Source of the DNA: Anaeromassilibacillus sp001305115
Lineage (GTDB): Bacteria > Bacillota > Clostridia > Oscillospirales > Acutalibacteraceae
NCBI GenBank assembly: GCA_042854365.1
Contig: AP031437.1
Coordinates: 1,178,001-1,242,000 of the forward strand
Direction of reading: 5' to 3'
DNA length: 64,000 bases
The position numbers were made by a program, and so were the translations under genes. The notes under the pieces were generated by a model. It was given only the letters and a program-made list of their open reading frames with translations, was not told the origin of the DNA and did no database searches. Positions 16,883 to 26,159 of this stretch are shown piece by piece (the stretch's first letter is position 1; every line of letters begins with the position of its first letter).

Positions 16883-17701
16883 TTGAAATCGAGAGTGGCT
16901 TCTGGAGCTGCATTGGTTGCTTTTTTACTGGCAATTGTCATTTTTAATCAGATTTTTCCCTTGGCGCTCAACATAGCAATTGCACTCATTTCGGTAATGG
17001 GTGTGGTCGAGATTATTTCCGCACTCGGCATGTCCAAAAATTACATCTTAATGATTCCCAGTGTCGCTTTTGCCGCCGTACTGCCACTGCTTCAGGGCAC
17101 GTGGCAGCAGGCGGCCTATTATATTTATACCGTTGTGATTTTTAGTGCGCTGATCTTTTACCATCAGCTGTTTACTTTTCGTGAAATTGGGGTTGTCTAC
17201 AGTATGACACTGTTGATTCCCACCGCTTTGGGAACATTGGTCGGTTTGCGGGCGTTGGGTGGAAATCACGGAATGTTCTACGTGATCATCGCAATTTTTT
17301 CTGCTTGGATTGCGGATGTCGGCGCCTTTTTTGCGGGGAGCTTTTTTGGTAAACGGAAGCTTTGCCCACAGATCAGTCCGAAAAAGACTGTGGAGGGCTT
17401 GGTAGGTGGCGTTTTATTAGATGTCATTGCGATGCTGGTGTTCGGCTACGTCTTCCAGGCGTTGTTGTATTCCTATGAGGTTCGTATTTCGTACCTGTCG
17501 CTTTTGGTTATTGGCCTTGTGGGGTCTGCGCTTTCTGTTATAGGGGATTTGGCATTTTCTTTGATTAAACGCAGTTGCCACATTAAGGATTTTAGCGAAA
17601 TCATTCCTGGACACGGCGGGATTTTGGACCGCTTTGACAGTGTGATTTTTGTGGCGCCGTTTATCTATTTTCTTGTGCAGTTTTTACCGATCGTGATATA
17701 A
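16883..17701 (+). CDS. cdsA: Phosphatidate cytidylyltransferase
   Basis: A 272-residue polytopic membrane enzyme making CDP-diacylglycerol, the branch point of phospholipid synthesis. About seven to eight hydrophobic helices; PQISPKKTVEGLVGG and the family signature KRSCHIKDFSEIIPGHGGILDRFDS with its metal-binding aspartates are intact. Start is TTG at 16883 immediately after uppS, with GGAGGG overlapping the uppS end. The uppS-cdsA-dxr-rseP order is the standard bacterial arrangement. Confidence 0.95.
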   Translation: MKSRVASGAALVAFLLAIVIFNQIFPLALNIAIALISVMGVVEIISALGMSKNYILMIPSVAFAAVLPLLQGTWQQAAYYIYTVVIFSALIFYHQLFTFREIGVVYSMTLLIPTALGTLVGLRALGGNHGMFYVIIAIFSAWIADVGAFFAGSFFGKRKLCPQISPKKTVEGLVGGVLLDVIAMLVFGYVFQALLYSYEVRISYLSLLVIGLVGSALSVIGDLAFSLIKRSCHIKDFSEIIPGHGGILDRFDSVIFVAPFIYFLVQFLPIVI

Positions 17702-17792
17702 AACGAGAGAACGGTTCATAATACTTCATAGAGGGGCCGGCCGGAGCTGAATTTGCAGACGGCCCGCCCTTCGCCCTGAAAGGGGATTTTTC

Positions 17793-18944
17793 ATGAAACA
17801 GATGCTATCTATATTGGGATCTACGGGTTCCATCGGCACACAGACCCTCGACGTGGCACGTCGTCTGGGGATGCGTGTCTGTGCGCTTGCGGCGAATCGC
17901 AACGTGGAGATGCTTGAAAATCAGATACGAGAATGGAAACCGCAACTTGTTGCGGTTTTTGACTTAGATGCGGCTAAAAGGCTCCGGCTTGCAGTCGCAG
18001 ATACCCCGGTCCGTATCGTACAGGGGATGGAAGGACTTTGCGAGGCGGCGTCCATCGCCGCCGCGAATGTTATCTGCAATTCTGTGGTGGGAATGGTGGG
18101 GTTGCGTCCAACGTTGGCGGCAATTGCAGCCAAAAAGGATGTGGCGTTGGCCAATAAAGAGACACTCGTCGCAGGCGGCGCCCTGGTTATGCAGGCGGCG
18201 CGTGAAGCTGGTGTCCGAATTCTGCCAGTGGATAGCGAGCATTCGGCAATTTTTCAGTGTTTACAGGGATGCCCGGAAAAAAAGGCGTTGGGGCGTATTA
18301 TCTTAACAGCATCCGGTGGCCCATTCTTTGGGAAAAGCCGTGAAGAGTTGAAGGCTGTTACACCGGAACAGGCGTTAAAACATCCCAACTGGAACATGGG
18401 GGCAAAGGTAACCGTCGATTCGGCTACATTGATGAATAAAGGTTTGGAAATCACAGAAGCGTTCTGGTTATTTGATGTTTCGCCGAAGCAGATTGATGTG
18501 GTGGTCCATCGGGAAAGCATCATCCATTCTCTGGTTGAATACACCGATCATTCGGTGTTGGCGCAACTGGGGGTACCGGATATGCGAATTCCTATCCAGT
18601 ATGCTCTTACGTGGCCGCAACGTTTTCCTTCGCCGGTGGAGCAACTCGATCTGGTGAAGTGTGGGGTATTGCACTTTTCTGAGCCAGATGAGGATACTTT
18701 TACCTGTTTGCGGGCTTGCAAGCAGGCACTTTTTCGCGGCGGTTTGGCATCTACAGCCGCAAACGGTGCAAATGAAGAGGCGGTCCGGCTCTTTTTAAAC
18801 CGGAAGATCTCCTTTTTACAGATTGGAGAACTGGTCATGCAGGCGATGGAGCATCAACCGGATGCACAGGTCGCATCCGTTGAAGATATATTGTCCGCCG
18901 ATCAGGCAGCACGTGAATTTGTGCGCCATATGGTGGGAGTTTGA
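17793..18944 (+). CDS. dxr: 1-deoxy-D-xylulose-5-phosphate reductoisomerase
   Basis: A 383-residue enzyme for the committed step of the MEP isoprenoid pathway. NADPH-binding motif GSTGSIGTQTLDVAR at residues 8-22; ALANKETLVAGG; the metal and substrate block LPVDSEHSAIFQCLQG; the flexible loop ASGGPFFGKSREEL; and NWNMGAKVTVDSATLMNKGLE are all present. AAAGGGGA precedes ATG 17793. The 91-base gap after cdsA is GC-rich and shows no promoter or terminator. ispG of the same pathway lies two genes downstream. Confidence 0.96.
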   Translation: MKQMLSILGSTGSIGTQTLDVARRLGMRVCALAANRNVEMLENQIREWKPQLVAVFDLDAAKRLRLAVADTPVRIVQGMEGLCEAASIAAANVICNSVVGMVGLRPTLAAIAAKKDVALANKETLVAGGALVMQAAREAGVRILPVDSEHSAIFQCLQGCPEKKALGRIILTASGGPFFGKSREELKAVTPEQALKHPNWNMGAKVTVDSATLMNKGLEITEAFWLFDVSPKQIDVVVHRESIIHSLVEYTDHSVLAQLGVPDMRIPIQYALTWPQRFPSPVEQLDLVKCGVLHFSEPDEDTFTCLRACKQALFRGGLASTAANGANEEAVRLFLNRKISFLQIGELVMQAMEHQPDAQVASVEDILSADQAAREFVRHMVGV

Positions 18945-18945
18945 G

Positions 18946-20025
18946 GTGATTGTTATCGTACAGGTTTTATTGGTCATTATCGCAGTTCTGCTCTTTGGCT
19001 TTATCATTTTTATCCATGAATTTGGCCATTTCATGACAGCAAAGTTAAGTGGAATACGGGTCAATGAATTTGCAATTGGCATGGGACCCACATTGTTCCG
19101 CTTTCAAAAAGGGGAAACGACCTATGCTCTTCGGTTGTTGCCCATCGGCGGTTTTTGTGCTATGGAAGGGGAAGATGAGGACAGCGACGACGAGGGTGCT
19201 TTTAATAATAAGCCGGTTTGGAAGCGAATTCTTGTAGTTGTTATGGGCGCGGTGATGAATATCATCCTAGGTTTGGCTTTGATGATGATTCTACTTGTAC
19301 AGCAGCCGGCTTTTAGCTCTACGACCATAGGAGAATTTCAAGAGGGTGCAGCGACCCAGGCTGCTGGGTTGCAGGTCGGTGATACGTTCACAAAGGTGGA
19401 TGGCTACAAGGTTACGACGGACCGCGATTTGAGCTTTGCCCTTGCGACAGCAAACCCGAATGCTGTAGAAATTGAGGTGCTGCGCGACGGTCAGACGTTG
19501 ACTTTTTCAGATGTGAAGTTCCATACAAAGGACAATGATGGAACAAAAGTCTTGATGTTGGACTTTTATGTGAACCCTATTCCAAAGAATGTGGGGACTT
19601 TGATTACAAAGTCTTTTCAAGATACGGTTTCCACTGTGCGCATGGTGTGGTATAGCCTTGCTGGGTTGGTGACCGGTAAATTTGGCTTGAACGACATGGC
19701 GGGGCCAGTCGGCGCGGCAAGCGCTATTGGAGAAGTTGCTTCGCAAGGATTGCAGCAGAGCTTTGGAACAGCCATCAACAATATTTTATATATGATGATG
19801 ATTATCACGGTCAATTTGGGCGTAGTGAATCTGCTTCCTTTCCCGGCGTTGGACGGAGGCAGGTTGGTATTTCTCCTGGTGGAAGCCGTGCGCCGTAAGC
19901 CGGTCAATCCAAAGTATGAAGGTTGGGTAAACGCTGCGGGATTTGTCCTTTTGATGTGCCTAATGGTGGTTATTACCTTTAGCGACATCCTGCGGCTTGT
20001 GACAGGAAAGGGGATTGGCGCATGA
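18946..20025 (+). CDS. rseP: RseP/YluC-type site-2 intramembrane zinc protease
   Basis: A 359-residue S2P-family protease that cuts transmembrane anti-sigma factors and cleared signal peptides. HEFGH gives H24, E25 and H28 in the first membrane helix. A PDZ domain follows (GAATQAAGLQVGDTFTKVDGYKV). The second active-site motif NLLPFPALDGGR lies near residue 300, with a final helix FVLLMCLMVVITFSDILRLV. Start GTG 18946 is chosen because GGGAG precedes it and the first helix then begins at once; the frame from 18823 only overlaps dxr. Its stop overlaps the ispG start. Confidence 0.93.
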   Translation: MIVIVQVLLVIIAVLLFGFIIFIHEFGHFMTAKLSGIRVNEFAIGMGPTLFRFQKGETTYALRLLPIGGFCAMEGEDEDSDDEGAFNNKPVWKRILVVVMGAVMNIILGLALMMILLVQQPAFSSTTIGEFQEGAATQAAGLQVGDTFTKVDGYKVTTDRDLSFALATANPNAVEIEVLRDGQTLTFSDVKFHTKDNDGTKVLMLDFYVNPIPKNVGTLITKSFQDTVSTVRMVWYSLAGLVTGKFGLNDMAGPVGAASAIGEVASQGLQQSFGTAINNILYMMMIITVNLGVVNLLPFPALDGGRLVFLLVEAVRRKPVNPKYEGWVNAAGFVLLMCLMVVITFSDILRLVTGKGIGA

Positions 20026-21068
20026 GACGACAGTCCAAGCAGGTATTTGCAGGAGCGGTAGCCATCGGAGGTGGGGCGCCGGTCAGTATACAGTCCATGC
20101 TAAATATTCCCGCCTCGGACATAGATGGAAACGTGCGGCAAGCGATGGAGCTGGAACGCGCTGGATGTGAAATTCTGCGCGTTTCCATCCCAGACCGGCA
20201 GGCTGTTTCCCTGATACCGGCGATCAAAAAAGCGATTGGGATTCCATTGGTAGCGGATATACATTTTGATTACCGGCTCGCCCTGGAGTCCGCAGCCGCG
20301 GGAATTGACAAAATACGTATCAATCCTGGAAACATCGGGGGAAGCGATCATGTTAGAGCGGTAGCGCAAGCCTGCCGCGAAAGGGGAATCCCAATACGCA
20401 TTGGTGTAAACTCCGGTTCTGTCGAAAAGGAGATTTTAGCAAAATACGGTGCCCCGACTCCAGACGCTCTGGTGGAGAGCGCGCTTTATCATGCCTCTCT
20501 ATTGGAGCGCTTTGACTTTACAGACATTGTTCTGTCGATCAAGTCCTCCGATGTGGATACGATGATTCGGGCGTATGAGCTCTGTGCAGAGAAATGCAGG
20601 TATCCGCTTCATTTGGGAGTGACAGAGGCGGGCACAGAACGAATGGGATTGGTAAAATCTTCGATCGGGATCGGTTCCCTCCTGCAGCGCGGGATTGGAG
20701 ATACCATCCGCGTATCTTTGACAGCGAATCCGGTAAAGGAAATTGCCGCCGGTATGGACATCCTGAAGGCGTTGAATTTGCGCCAAGAAGGGATTCAGTT
20801 CGTTTCCTGTCCCACCTGCGGCCGAACCAAAATTGATCTGATTGCTATTGCAGATGAGGTGGAACGACGTTTAGCACATTGCAAAAAGCCGATTAAGGTT
20901 GCGGTGATGGGCTGTGTGGTCAATGGACCGGGGGAAGCCCGTGAAGCGGACATCGGGATTGCCGGTGGTGATGGCGTAGGGCTGCTCTTTAAAAAGGGAG
21001 AAATTGTTCGCAAGGTCCCAGAGGACAAGCTGGTAGATGAGCTTGTTCGAGAAGTAGAAGCTCTTTGA
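20022..21068 (+). CDS. ispG: 4-hydroxy-3-methylbut-2-enyl diphosphate synthase
   Basis: A 348-residue [4Fe-4S] enzyme of the MEP pathway (GcpE). TIM barrel N-terminal part with PVSIQSMLNIPASD and ADIHFDYRLAL; the C-terminal cluster domain has SCPTCGRTKIDL and MGCVVNGPGEAREADIGIAGG, supplying the three cluster cysteines. ATG overlaps the rseP stop (ATGA). The gene closes the isoprenoid part of the operon before polC. Confidence 0.96.
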   Translation: MRRQSKQVFAGAVAIGGGAPVSIQSMLNIPASDIDGNVRQAMELERAGCEILRVSIPDRQAVSLIPAIKKAIGIPLVADIHFDYRLALESAAAGIDKIRINPGNIGGSDHVRAVAQACRERGIPIRIGVNSGSVEKEILAKYGAPTPDALVESALYHASLLERFDFTDIVLSIKSSDVDTMIRAYELCAEKCRYPLHLGVTEAGTERMGLVKSSIGIGSLLQRGIGDTIRVSLTANPVKEIAAGMDILKALNLRQEGIQFVSCPTCGRTKIDLIAIADEVERRLAHCKKPIKVAVMGCVVNGPGEAREADIGIAGGDGVGLLFKKGEIVRKVPEDKLVDELVREVEAL

Positions 21069-21269
21069 AATTTGTGAAATGGTTGGGGGATTTTTCTGTC
21101 GTTCGATGGAGATATATGCGTCCCTTTTGTTGCGACTTTGTTTGTAAAAACATCCCCTTTATCAAATGGAAAATATCCGAAACAGGGAAAGGGTGTCCGT
21201 TGCGCTGCCCAAAAAGTGCATGGTTCAATACTTGTATATGTATTTTCGATCTTCGGAGGATGTTGGAAC

Positions 21270-24200
21270 TTGAAAACTTTTGGTGAATTCTTTGGCCCTT
21301 ACATAGAGCTCTCTGGATATCCGGAGAGTATGCATCGCGGTGAACTGACTGGTTTGCAAATTGATACGCGCAATCGCGTGTTGACGGCGAAGGTGGCGTT
21401 TCCAGCACTTGTAGACCGCAATACGCTGTTTCGAGCAGAAAAAGAGATCTCCCGTTGTAAAACCTTGCAACTTCATCGGGCGGTGCTGGACCCGCAGTTC
21501 CCGAGAGAGAGTTTTACGGTGGACTATTATCCAAATCTGGTTCAGGAATTAAAACGGCGTGATGCCAGTATCAATGGAACATTGAATCAGTCCTCCGCAC
21601 GCTTAGAGGGGGACCGGTTTATCGTAACGCTTAGCCACGGAGGCGGAAATTTGCTGCTTTCCCGGCATGCGGATCGAATGCTTTCCGAGATCATTCGAGA
21701 AGAGTTTGGCGTTTCGGTCCAGGTGGAGTTCGATGGAACCTTAACACTTGATAGCGACAGCGTAGTCTACATAGAAAAGCAGAAAAAGCAGGAGGAAACG
21801 GTGCGCCGCGAGGCGGTGGTGCAGGAGATGGAAGCATATGAGCAAAGTATGGAGAAGGCTTCTTCTCCCACAAAAAAGAATAAAAGCATCAGTGTTCGAA
21901 CCCAAGAGACGATGTTGCCTACCATTTTGATCGATACAGCGAAGGCTTTGTATGGGCATCCTGTCAAGGCCAAGCCTATGCCAATCAGCCGGATTACGCC
22001 GGATATTGGCAGCGTTACCATTTGGGGAGAGATCTTTTCGGTGGATTCAAAATTGACGCGCGATCAAAATCGAAAGATCTACTCGATCAATCTTACTGAT
22101 TATACGGGCTCGATCACTTTGAAGATGATTGAGCTCACTACCCAATGTAAAATGCTGGATACGCTGAAAAAAGGGATGTCAGTCATTGTGCGCGGCGATG
22201 TGGAATATGACAAATATGACCATGAGATCGTTTTGCGGCCCAAAGGGCTATCTACTGTAGAACAACTTAAAATTGTAGATGATGCTCCTGAAAAGCGTGT
22301 GGAACTGCATTTGCACACCAATATGTCCAGTATGGATGGCGTGAGTTCTGCGGAGGACTTGATTAATCGCGCCTATGAATGGGGCCAGCCTGCCATTGCG
22401 ATTACAGACCATGGCGTTGCACAGGCATTCCCAGACGCGATGAATGCTTTGGAGCGAATTACCGGAAAGGGCGGAAAATTTAAGGTGATCTACGGCGTTG
22501 AGTCGTATTTCATCAACGACATGGTTCCAGCGGTCACAGGCAATTCCGAAAACACGCTGGATGACGAATTCATCTCCTTTGATATTGAGACAACTGGTTT
22601 AAGCCCTAATAAGGAGCGAATCACAGAAATAGGTGCGGTACGCATTCGCAACGGTGAAGTGGTGGACAGTTTTGACACGTTTGTCAATCCACAGATGCCT
22701 ATTCCGCCCAAGATCACAGAATTGACAGGGATCACGGATGAGATGGTGAAGGACGCTCCTTTGGAAAAGGAAGCGCTGGAACAGTTTTATGCTTTTTGTG
22801 GGAAGGATGCGGTTCTGCTTGCACACAATGCAGAATTTGATACTTCCTTTATTCGGATTGCTTCGGAACGCTGTGGGCTGGGGTTCCCTTATGCCTATAT
22901 TGATACGCTCCCCATGTGTCGGGCAATGCTCAAGGATTTAAAAAATCACAAGCTGGATACGGTGGCAAAGCATTTGAAATTGGACCCATTTAACCATCAC
23001 CGCGCTTGTGATGATGCAGCCGTACTGGCTAAGATCTTTATTGTCCTGATGACTCGCCTAAAAGAGGATACCGGAGCAAAGACAGTTAAGGATATTAATA
23101 CCTCATTGGCCGGGGGCGACCCAAAGAAGATGCGCCCTTATCATCAGATTATTTTGGTAAAAAATCAGACAGGTTTGAAGAATCTATATAAATTGATTTC
23201 TTTTTCCCATCTCGACTATTTCTTTAAAAAGCCGCGTATTCCCAAGAGCGTATTGACCAAATACCGTGAGGGGTTGCTCATAGGTAGCGCTTGCGAGGCT
23301 GGTGAACTGTACCGTGCAATCTTCAATGGGCAGCCTTGGAATACGCTGTGTGACATTGCCGGATTTTACGACTATTTAGAAATCCAGCCGTTGGGAAACA
23401 ATTTGTTTATGGTACGCAATGGCGACGTGCCGAACGAAGAGACATTGCGTGAATTTAACCGTACCATTGTCAAGTTGGGAGAAAAGCTCAACAAGCCTGT
23501 GGTTGCCACCTGCGACGTACACTTTCTAGACCCCAAAGACGGGGATTACCGCAAAATATTGATGGCTGGACAGGGGTTCGACGACGCCGATCATCAGGCG
23601 CCACTTTATATGCGCACCACAGCGGAAATGTTGGAAGAATTCGCCTATCTTGGCAAAGAAAAAGCCTATGAGGTGGTTGTCACCAATACCCAGAAGATTG
23701 CCGATATGGTGGAGCAGGTGCGCCCCATTCCAGAAGGGGTATTCCCGCCTTTCATTGATGGCGCAGAAGAACAGCTGAATGAAATCTGCTGGAAGCGAGC
23801 GAAAGAAGTCTATGGAGATCCGCTCCCGAAGATTGTCCAGGATCGTTTGGACCGGGAGCTTGGGTCGATCAACAAACACGGTTTCTCGGTATTGTACATG
23901 ACTGCACAAAAATTGGTGGCCGACTCCGAGGCCCACGGATATCTCGTCGGTTCACGTGGTTCGGTTGGTTCATCCTTCGTCGCCAGTATGTCCGGTATCT
24001 CGGAAGTCAACCCCCTTTGCCCGCATTATATTTGTCCAAACTGTAAAAATAGTGAGTTTATCACGGACGGAAGTTACGGGTCCGGCTTTGACCTCCCACC
24101 CAAAAAATGCCCTAAGTGCGGAACGGATTATAACCGGGACGGCCATACCATTCCCTTTGAAACCTTCCTTGGCTTTGACGGCGACAAGACGCCGGATATC

Positions 24201-25625
24201 GACTTGAATTTTTCTGGCGAATACCAATCCGGCGCACATCGGTATACGGAGACCCTGTTTGGTAAGGATCACGTTTTTAAAGCCGGTACGATTGCAACGG
24301 TTGCGGATAAGACAGCCATTGGATTTGTAAAAAAGTATGCGGAAGAACATAATACGGTGTTGCATCGTGCGGAGGAACAACGCTTGGCGATCGGCTGTAC
24401 AGGTATCAAGCGGACGACTGGACAGCATCCTGGCGGCATGGTCGTTGTCCCCAAGGGACACGACATCTTTGAGTTTTGCCCTGTTCAGCACCCGGCAAAC
24501 GATCAGAATTCTGACAACATAACGACACATTTCGATTTCCATTCCATCCACGACACGATCTGTAAGTTGGATGAGCTTGGGCACGACGTCCCGACCATCT
24601 ATCATTATTTGGAAGAATACACGGGAATTCCTGTGATGTCTGTGTCCATGAGTGACCCGGAAGTCATGTCGCTGTTTGAATCGCCAAAAGCCCTGGGCGT
24701 CACAGCAGAGGACATCGATTGCCAGACCGGGACGTTTTCTCTTCCTGAATTGGGGACGCCGTTTGTCCGGCAGATGTTGGTAGATGCAAAACCAAAGACT
24801 TTTTCCGATCTATTGCAGATTTCCGGTCTGTCGCATGGTACGGACGTGTGGTTAGGCAATGCGCAGGATCTCATCAAGAAGGGAACCTGTACCATTTCAG
24901 AAGTCATCGGTACGCGTGACAGCATTATGACCTATCTCCTGCACAAGGGGCTGGAGCCCAAAATGGCGTTTAAAATTATGGAGATTGTGCGTAAGGGGAA
25001 GGCCCCAAAGCTCTTGACAGACGAGCACAAGCAGGCCATGCGGGATCATGACGTGCCGGAATGGTATATTGAATCCTGTTTAAAAATCAAGTATATGTTC
25101 CCAAAGGCGCATGCGGCAGCTTATATGATTTCGGCCTTGCGGCTTGGATGGTATAAAGTACACCGGCCGGTGGAGTATTACGCCGCCTATTTTAGTGTAC
25201 GCGGGGAAGACTTCGATGGCGCGACTGTGATTCAGGGGCGTGAAGCGGTGCGCCGCCGTATGAATGAAATCAGCATGAAGGGAAAAGAGGCGAGCGCCAA
25301 AGAGGAAGCGGCCTATTCCACCTTTCAGATTGCGAATGAGATGCTGGCGCGTGGTATTGAGGTGCTTCCTGTGGACCTTTACCAGTCGGATGCGAAAAAG
25401 TATCAGGTGGAAGATGGAAAAATCCGCCTACCGTTTTCCTCGTTGGCTGGTGTTGGAGAGGCAGCTGCAACAGCTTTGGCAGAAGCTCGTGAGACAGGAG
25501 GGCCATACATTTCCATCGATGACCTACAGACTCGAGCAAAGGTGACGAAAGCGGTCATCGAGATGTTAGCGCAGGCAGGCGCTTTAAAAGATCTGCCGGC
25601 GAGTTCCCAGATGACATTGTTCTGA
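21270..25625 (+). CDS. polC: PolC-type DNA polymerase III alpha subunit
   Basis: The 1451-residue Gram-positive replicative polymerase with built-in proofreading. Order seen: N-terminal domain; OB domain (residues ~250-340, ITPDIGSVTIWGEIF); first PHP part (VELHLHTNMSSMDG); inserted DEDDh exonuclease with D438 and E440 in FDIETTGL; second PHP part; a zinc-binding insert (CPHYICPNCKNSEF, KKCPKCG, ~residues 914-950); and the polymerase palm with D976 and D978 in TPDIDLNFSG. TTG 21270 is chosen as GGAGGA ends eight bases before; the frame from 21138 gives unconserved residues. The ~200 bases after ispG show no clear promoter or terminator. Confidence 0.97.
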   Translation: MKTFGEFFGPYIELSGYPESMHRGELTGLQIDTRNRVLTAKVAFPALVDRNTLFRAEKEISRCKTLQLHRAVLDPQFPRESFTVDYYPNLVQELKRRDASINGTLNQSSARLEGDRFIVTLSHGGGNLLLSRHADRMLSEIIREEFGVSVQVEFDGTLTLDSDSVVYIEKQKKQEETVRREAVVQEMEAYEQSMEKASSPTKKNKSISVRTQETMLPTILIDTAKALYGHPVKAKPMPISRITPDIGSVTIWGEIFSVDSKLTRDQNRKIYSINLTDYTGSITLKMIELTTQCKMLDTLKKGMSVIVRGDVEYDKYDHEIVLRPKGLSTVEQLKIVDDAPEKRVELHLHTNMSSMDGVSSAEDLINRAYEWGQPAIAITDHGVAQAFPDAMNALERITGKGGKFKVIYGVESYFINDMVPAVTGNSENTLDDEFISFDIETTGLSPNKERITEIGAVRIRNGEVVDSFDTFVNPQMPIPPKITELTGITDEMVKDAPLEKEALEQFYAFCGKDAVLLAHNAEFDTSFIRIASERCGLGFPYAYIDTLPMCRAMLKDLKNHKLDTVAKHLKLDPFNHHRACDDAAVLAKIFIVLMTRLKEDTGAKTVKDINTSLAGGDPKKMRPYHQIILVKNQTGLKNLYKLISFSHLDYFFKKPRIPKSVLTKYREGLLIGSACEAGELYRAIFNGQPWNTLCDIAGFYDYLEIQPLGNNLFMVRNGDVPNEETLREFNRTIVKLGEKLNKPVVATCDVHFLDPKDGDYRKILMAGQGFDDADHQAPLYMRTTAEMLEEFAYLGKEKAYEVVVTNTQKIADMVEQVRPIPEGVFPPFIDGAEEQLNEICWKRAKEVYGDPLPKIVQDRLDRELGSINKHGFSVLYMTAQKLVADSEAHGYLVGSRGSVGSSFVASMSGISEVNPLCPHYICPNCKNSEFITDGSYGSGFDLPPKKCPKCGTDYNRDGHTIPFETFLGFDGDKTPDIDLNFSGEYQSGAHRYTETLFGKDHVFKAGTIATVADKTAIGFVKKYAEEHNTVLHRAEEQRLAIGCTGIKRTTGQHPGGMVVVPKGHDIFEFCPVQHPANDQNSDNITTHFDFHSIHDTICKLDELGHDVPTIYHYLEEYTGIPVMSVSMSDPEVMSLFESPKALGVTAEDIDCQTGTFSLPELGTPFVRQMLVDAKPKTFSDLLQISGLSHGTDVWLGNAQDLIKKGTCTISEVIGTRDSIMTYLLHKGLEPKMAFKIMEIVRKGKAPKLLTDEHKQAMRDHDVPEWYIESCLKIKYMFPKAHAAAYMISALRLGWYKVHRPVEYYAAYFSVRGEDFDGATVIQGREAVRRRMNEISMKGKEASAKEEAAYSTFQIANEMLARGIEVLPVDLYQSDAKKYQVEDGKIRLPFSSLAGVGEAAATALAEARETGGPYISIDDLQTRAKVTKAVIEMLAQAGALKDLPASSQMTLF

Positions 25626-25646
25626 TATAAAAATGAGGCGAAACAG

Positions 25647-26135
25647 ATGAGACAAAAGCAAAGGATTGCACCTACGGCTCGGATCGCACGCGGCGCTGTT
25701 CTTGTGGGAGATATCTCCCTCGGCGAGAAGAGCTCTGTATGGTACAATGCGGTGGCGCGTGCGGATAACGCGCCGATTCAGATCGGCGCGCGCTCAAATA
25801 TTCAGGATTGTTGCGTACTGCATGTGGACGAAGGCCACCCAATTCGAATTGGAGACGGCGTAACCGTAGGCCATGGAGCCATTCTGCACGGTTGTACCAT
25901 TGATGATAATTCCCTAGTTGGAATGGGAGCGGTGGTACTCAATGGAGCGCATATCGGTAAAAATTGTATCATAGGAGCTTCTGCTCTGGTGACCCAGGGG
26001 ATGCAGATACCGGATGGTTCCCTGGTGATGGGGGTGCCTGCAAGGGTGTGCCGCCCTCTCTCAGAGGCGGAGATTGAAAGTAACCGCCATGCGGCGGAAG
26101 AATATACCCGCGCCATGGAATGCATGGACGGATAG
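25647..26135 (+). CDS. Gamma-class carbonic anhydrase-like hexapeptide protein
   Basis: A 162-residue left-handed beta-helix protein with hexapeptide repeats (RIARGAVLVGDISLGEKSSVW, VGMGAVVLNGAHIGKNC). The histidines that bind metal in gamma-carbonic anhydrases are present in CVLHVDEGHP and VTVGHGAILHGC. Bacterial YrdA/PaaY-like members may be carbonic anhydrases or thioesterase/acyltransferase-related; activity is not certain. It starts 21 bases after polC and its stop is about 25 bases before the TIR-Sel1 frame. Confidence 0.85.
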   Translation: MRQKQRIAPTARIARGAVLVGDISLGEKSSVWYNAVARADNAPIQIGARSNIQDCCVLHVDEGHPIRIGDGVTVGHGAILHGCTIDDNSLVGMGAVVLNGAHIGKNCIIGASALVTQGMQIPDGSLVMGVPARVCRPLSEAEIESNRHAAEEYTRAMECMDG

Positions 26136-26159
26136 GAACAATAAGGGGTGGCATAGTGG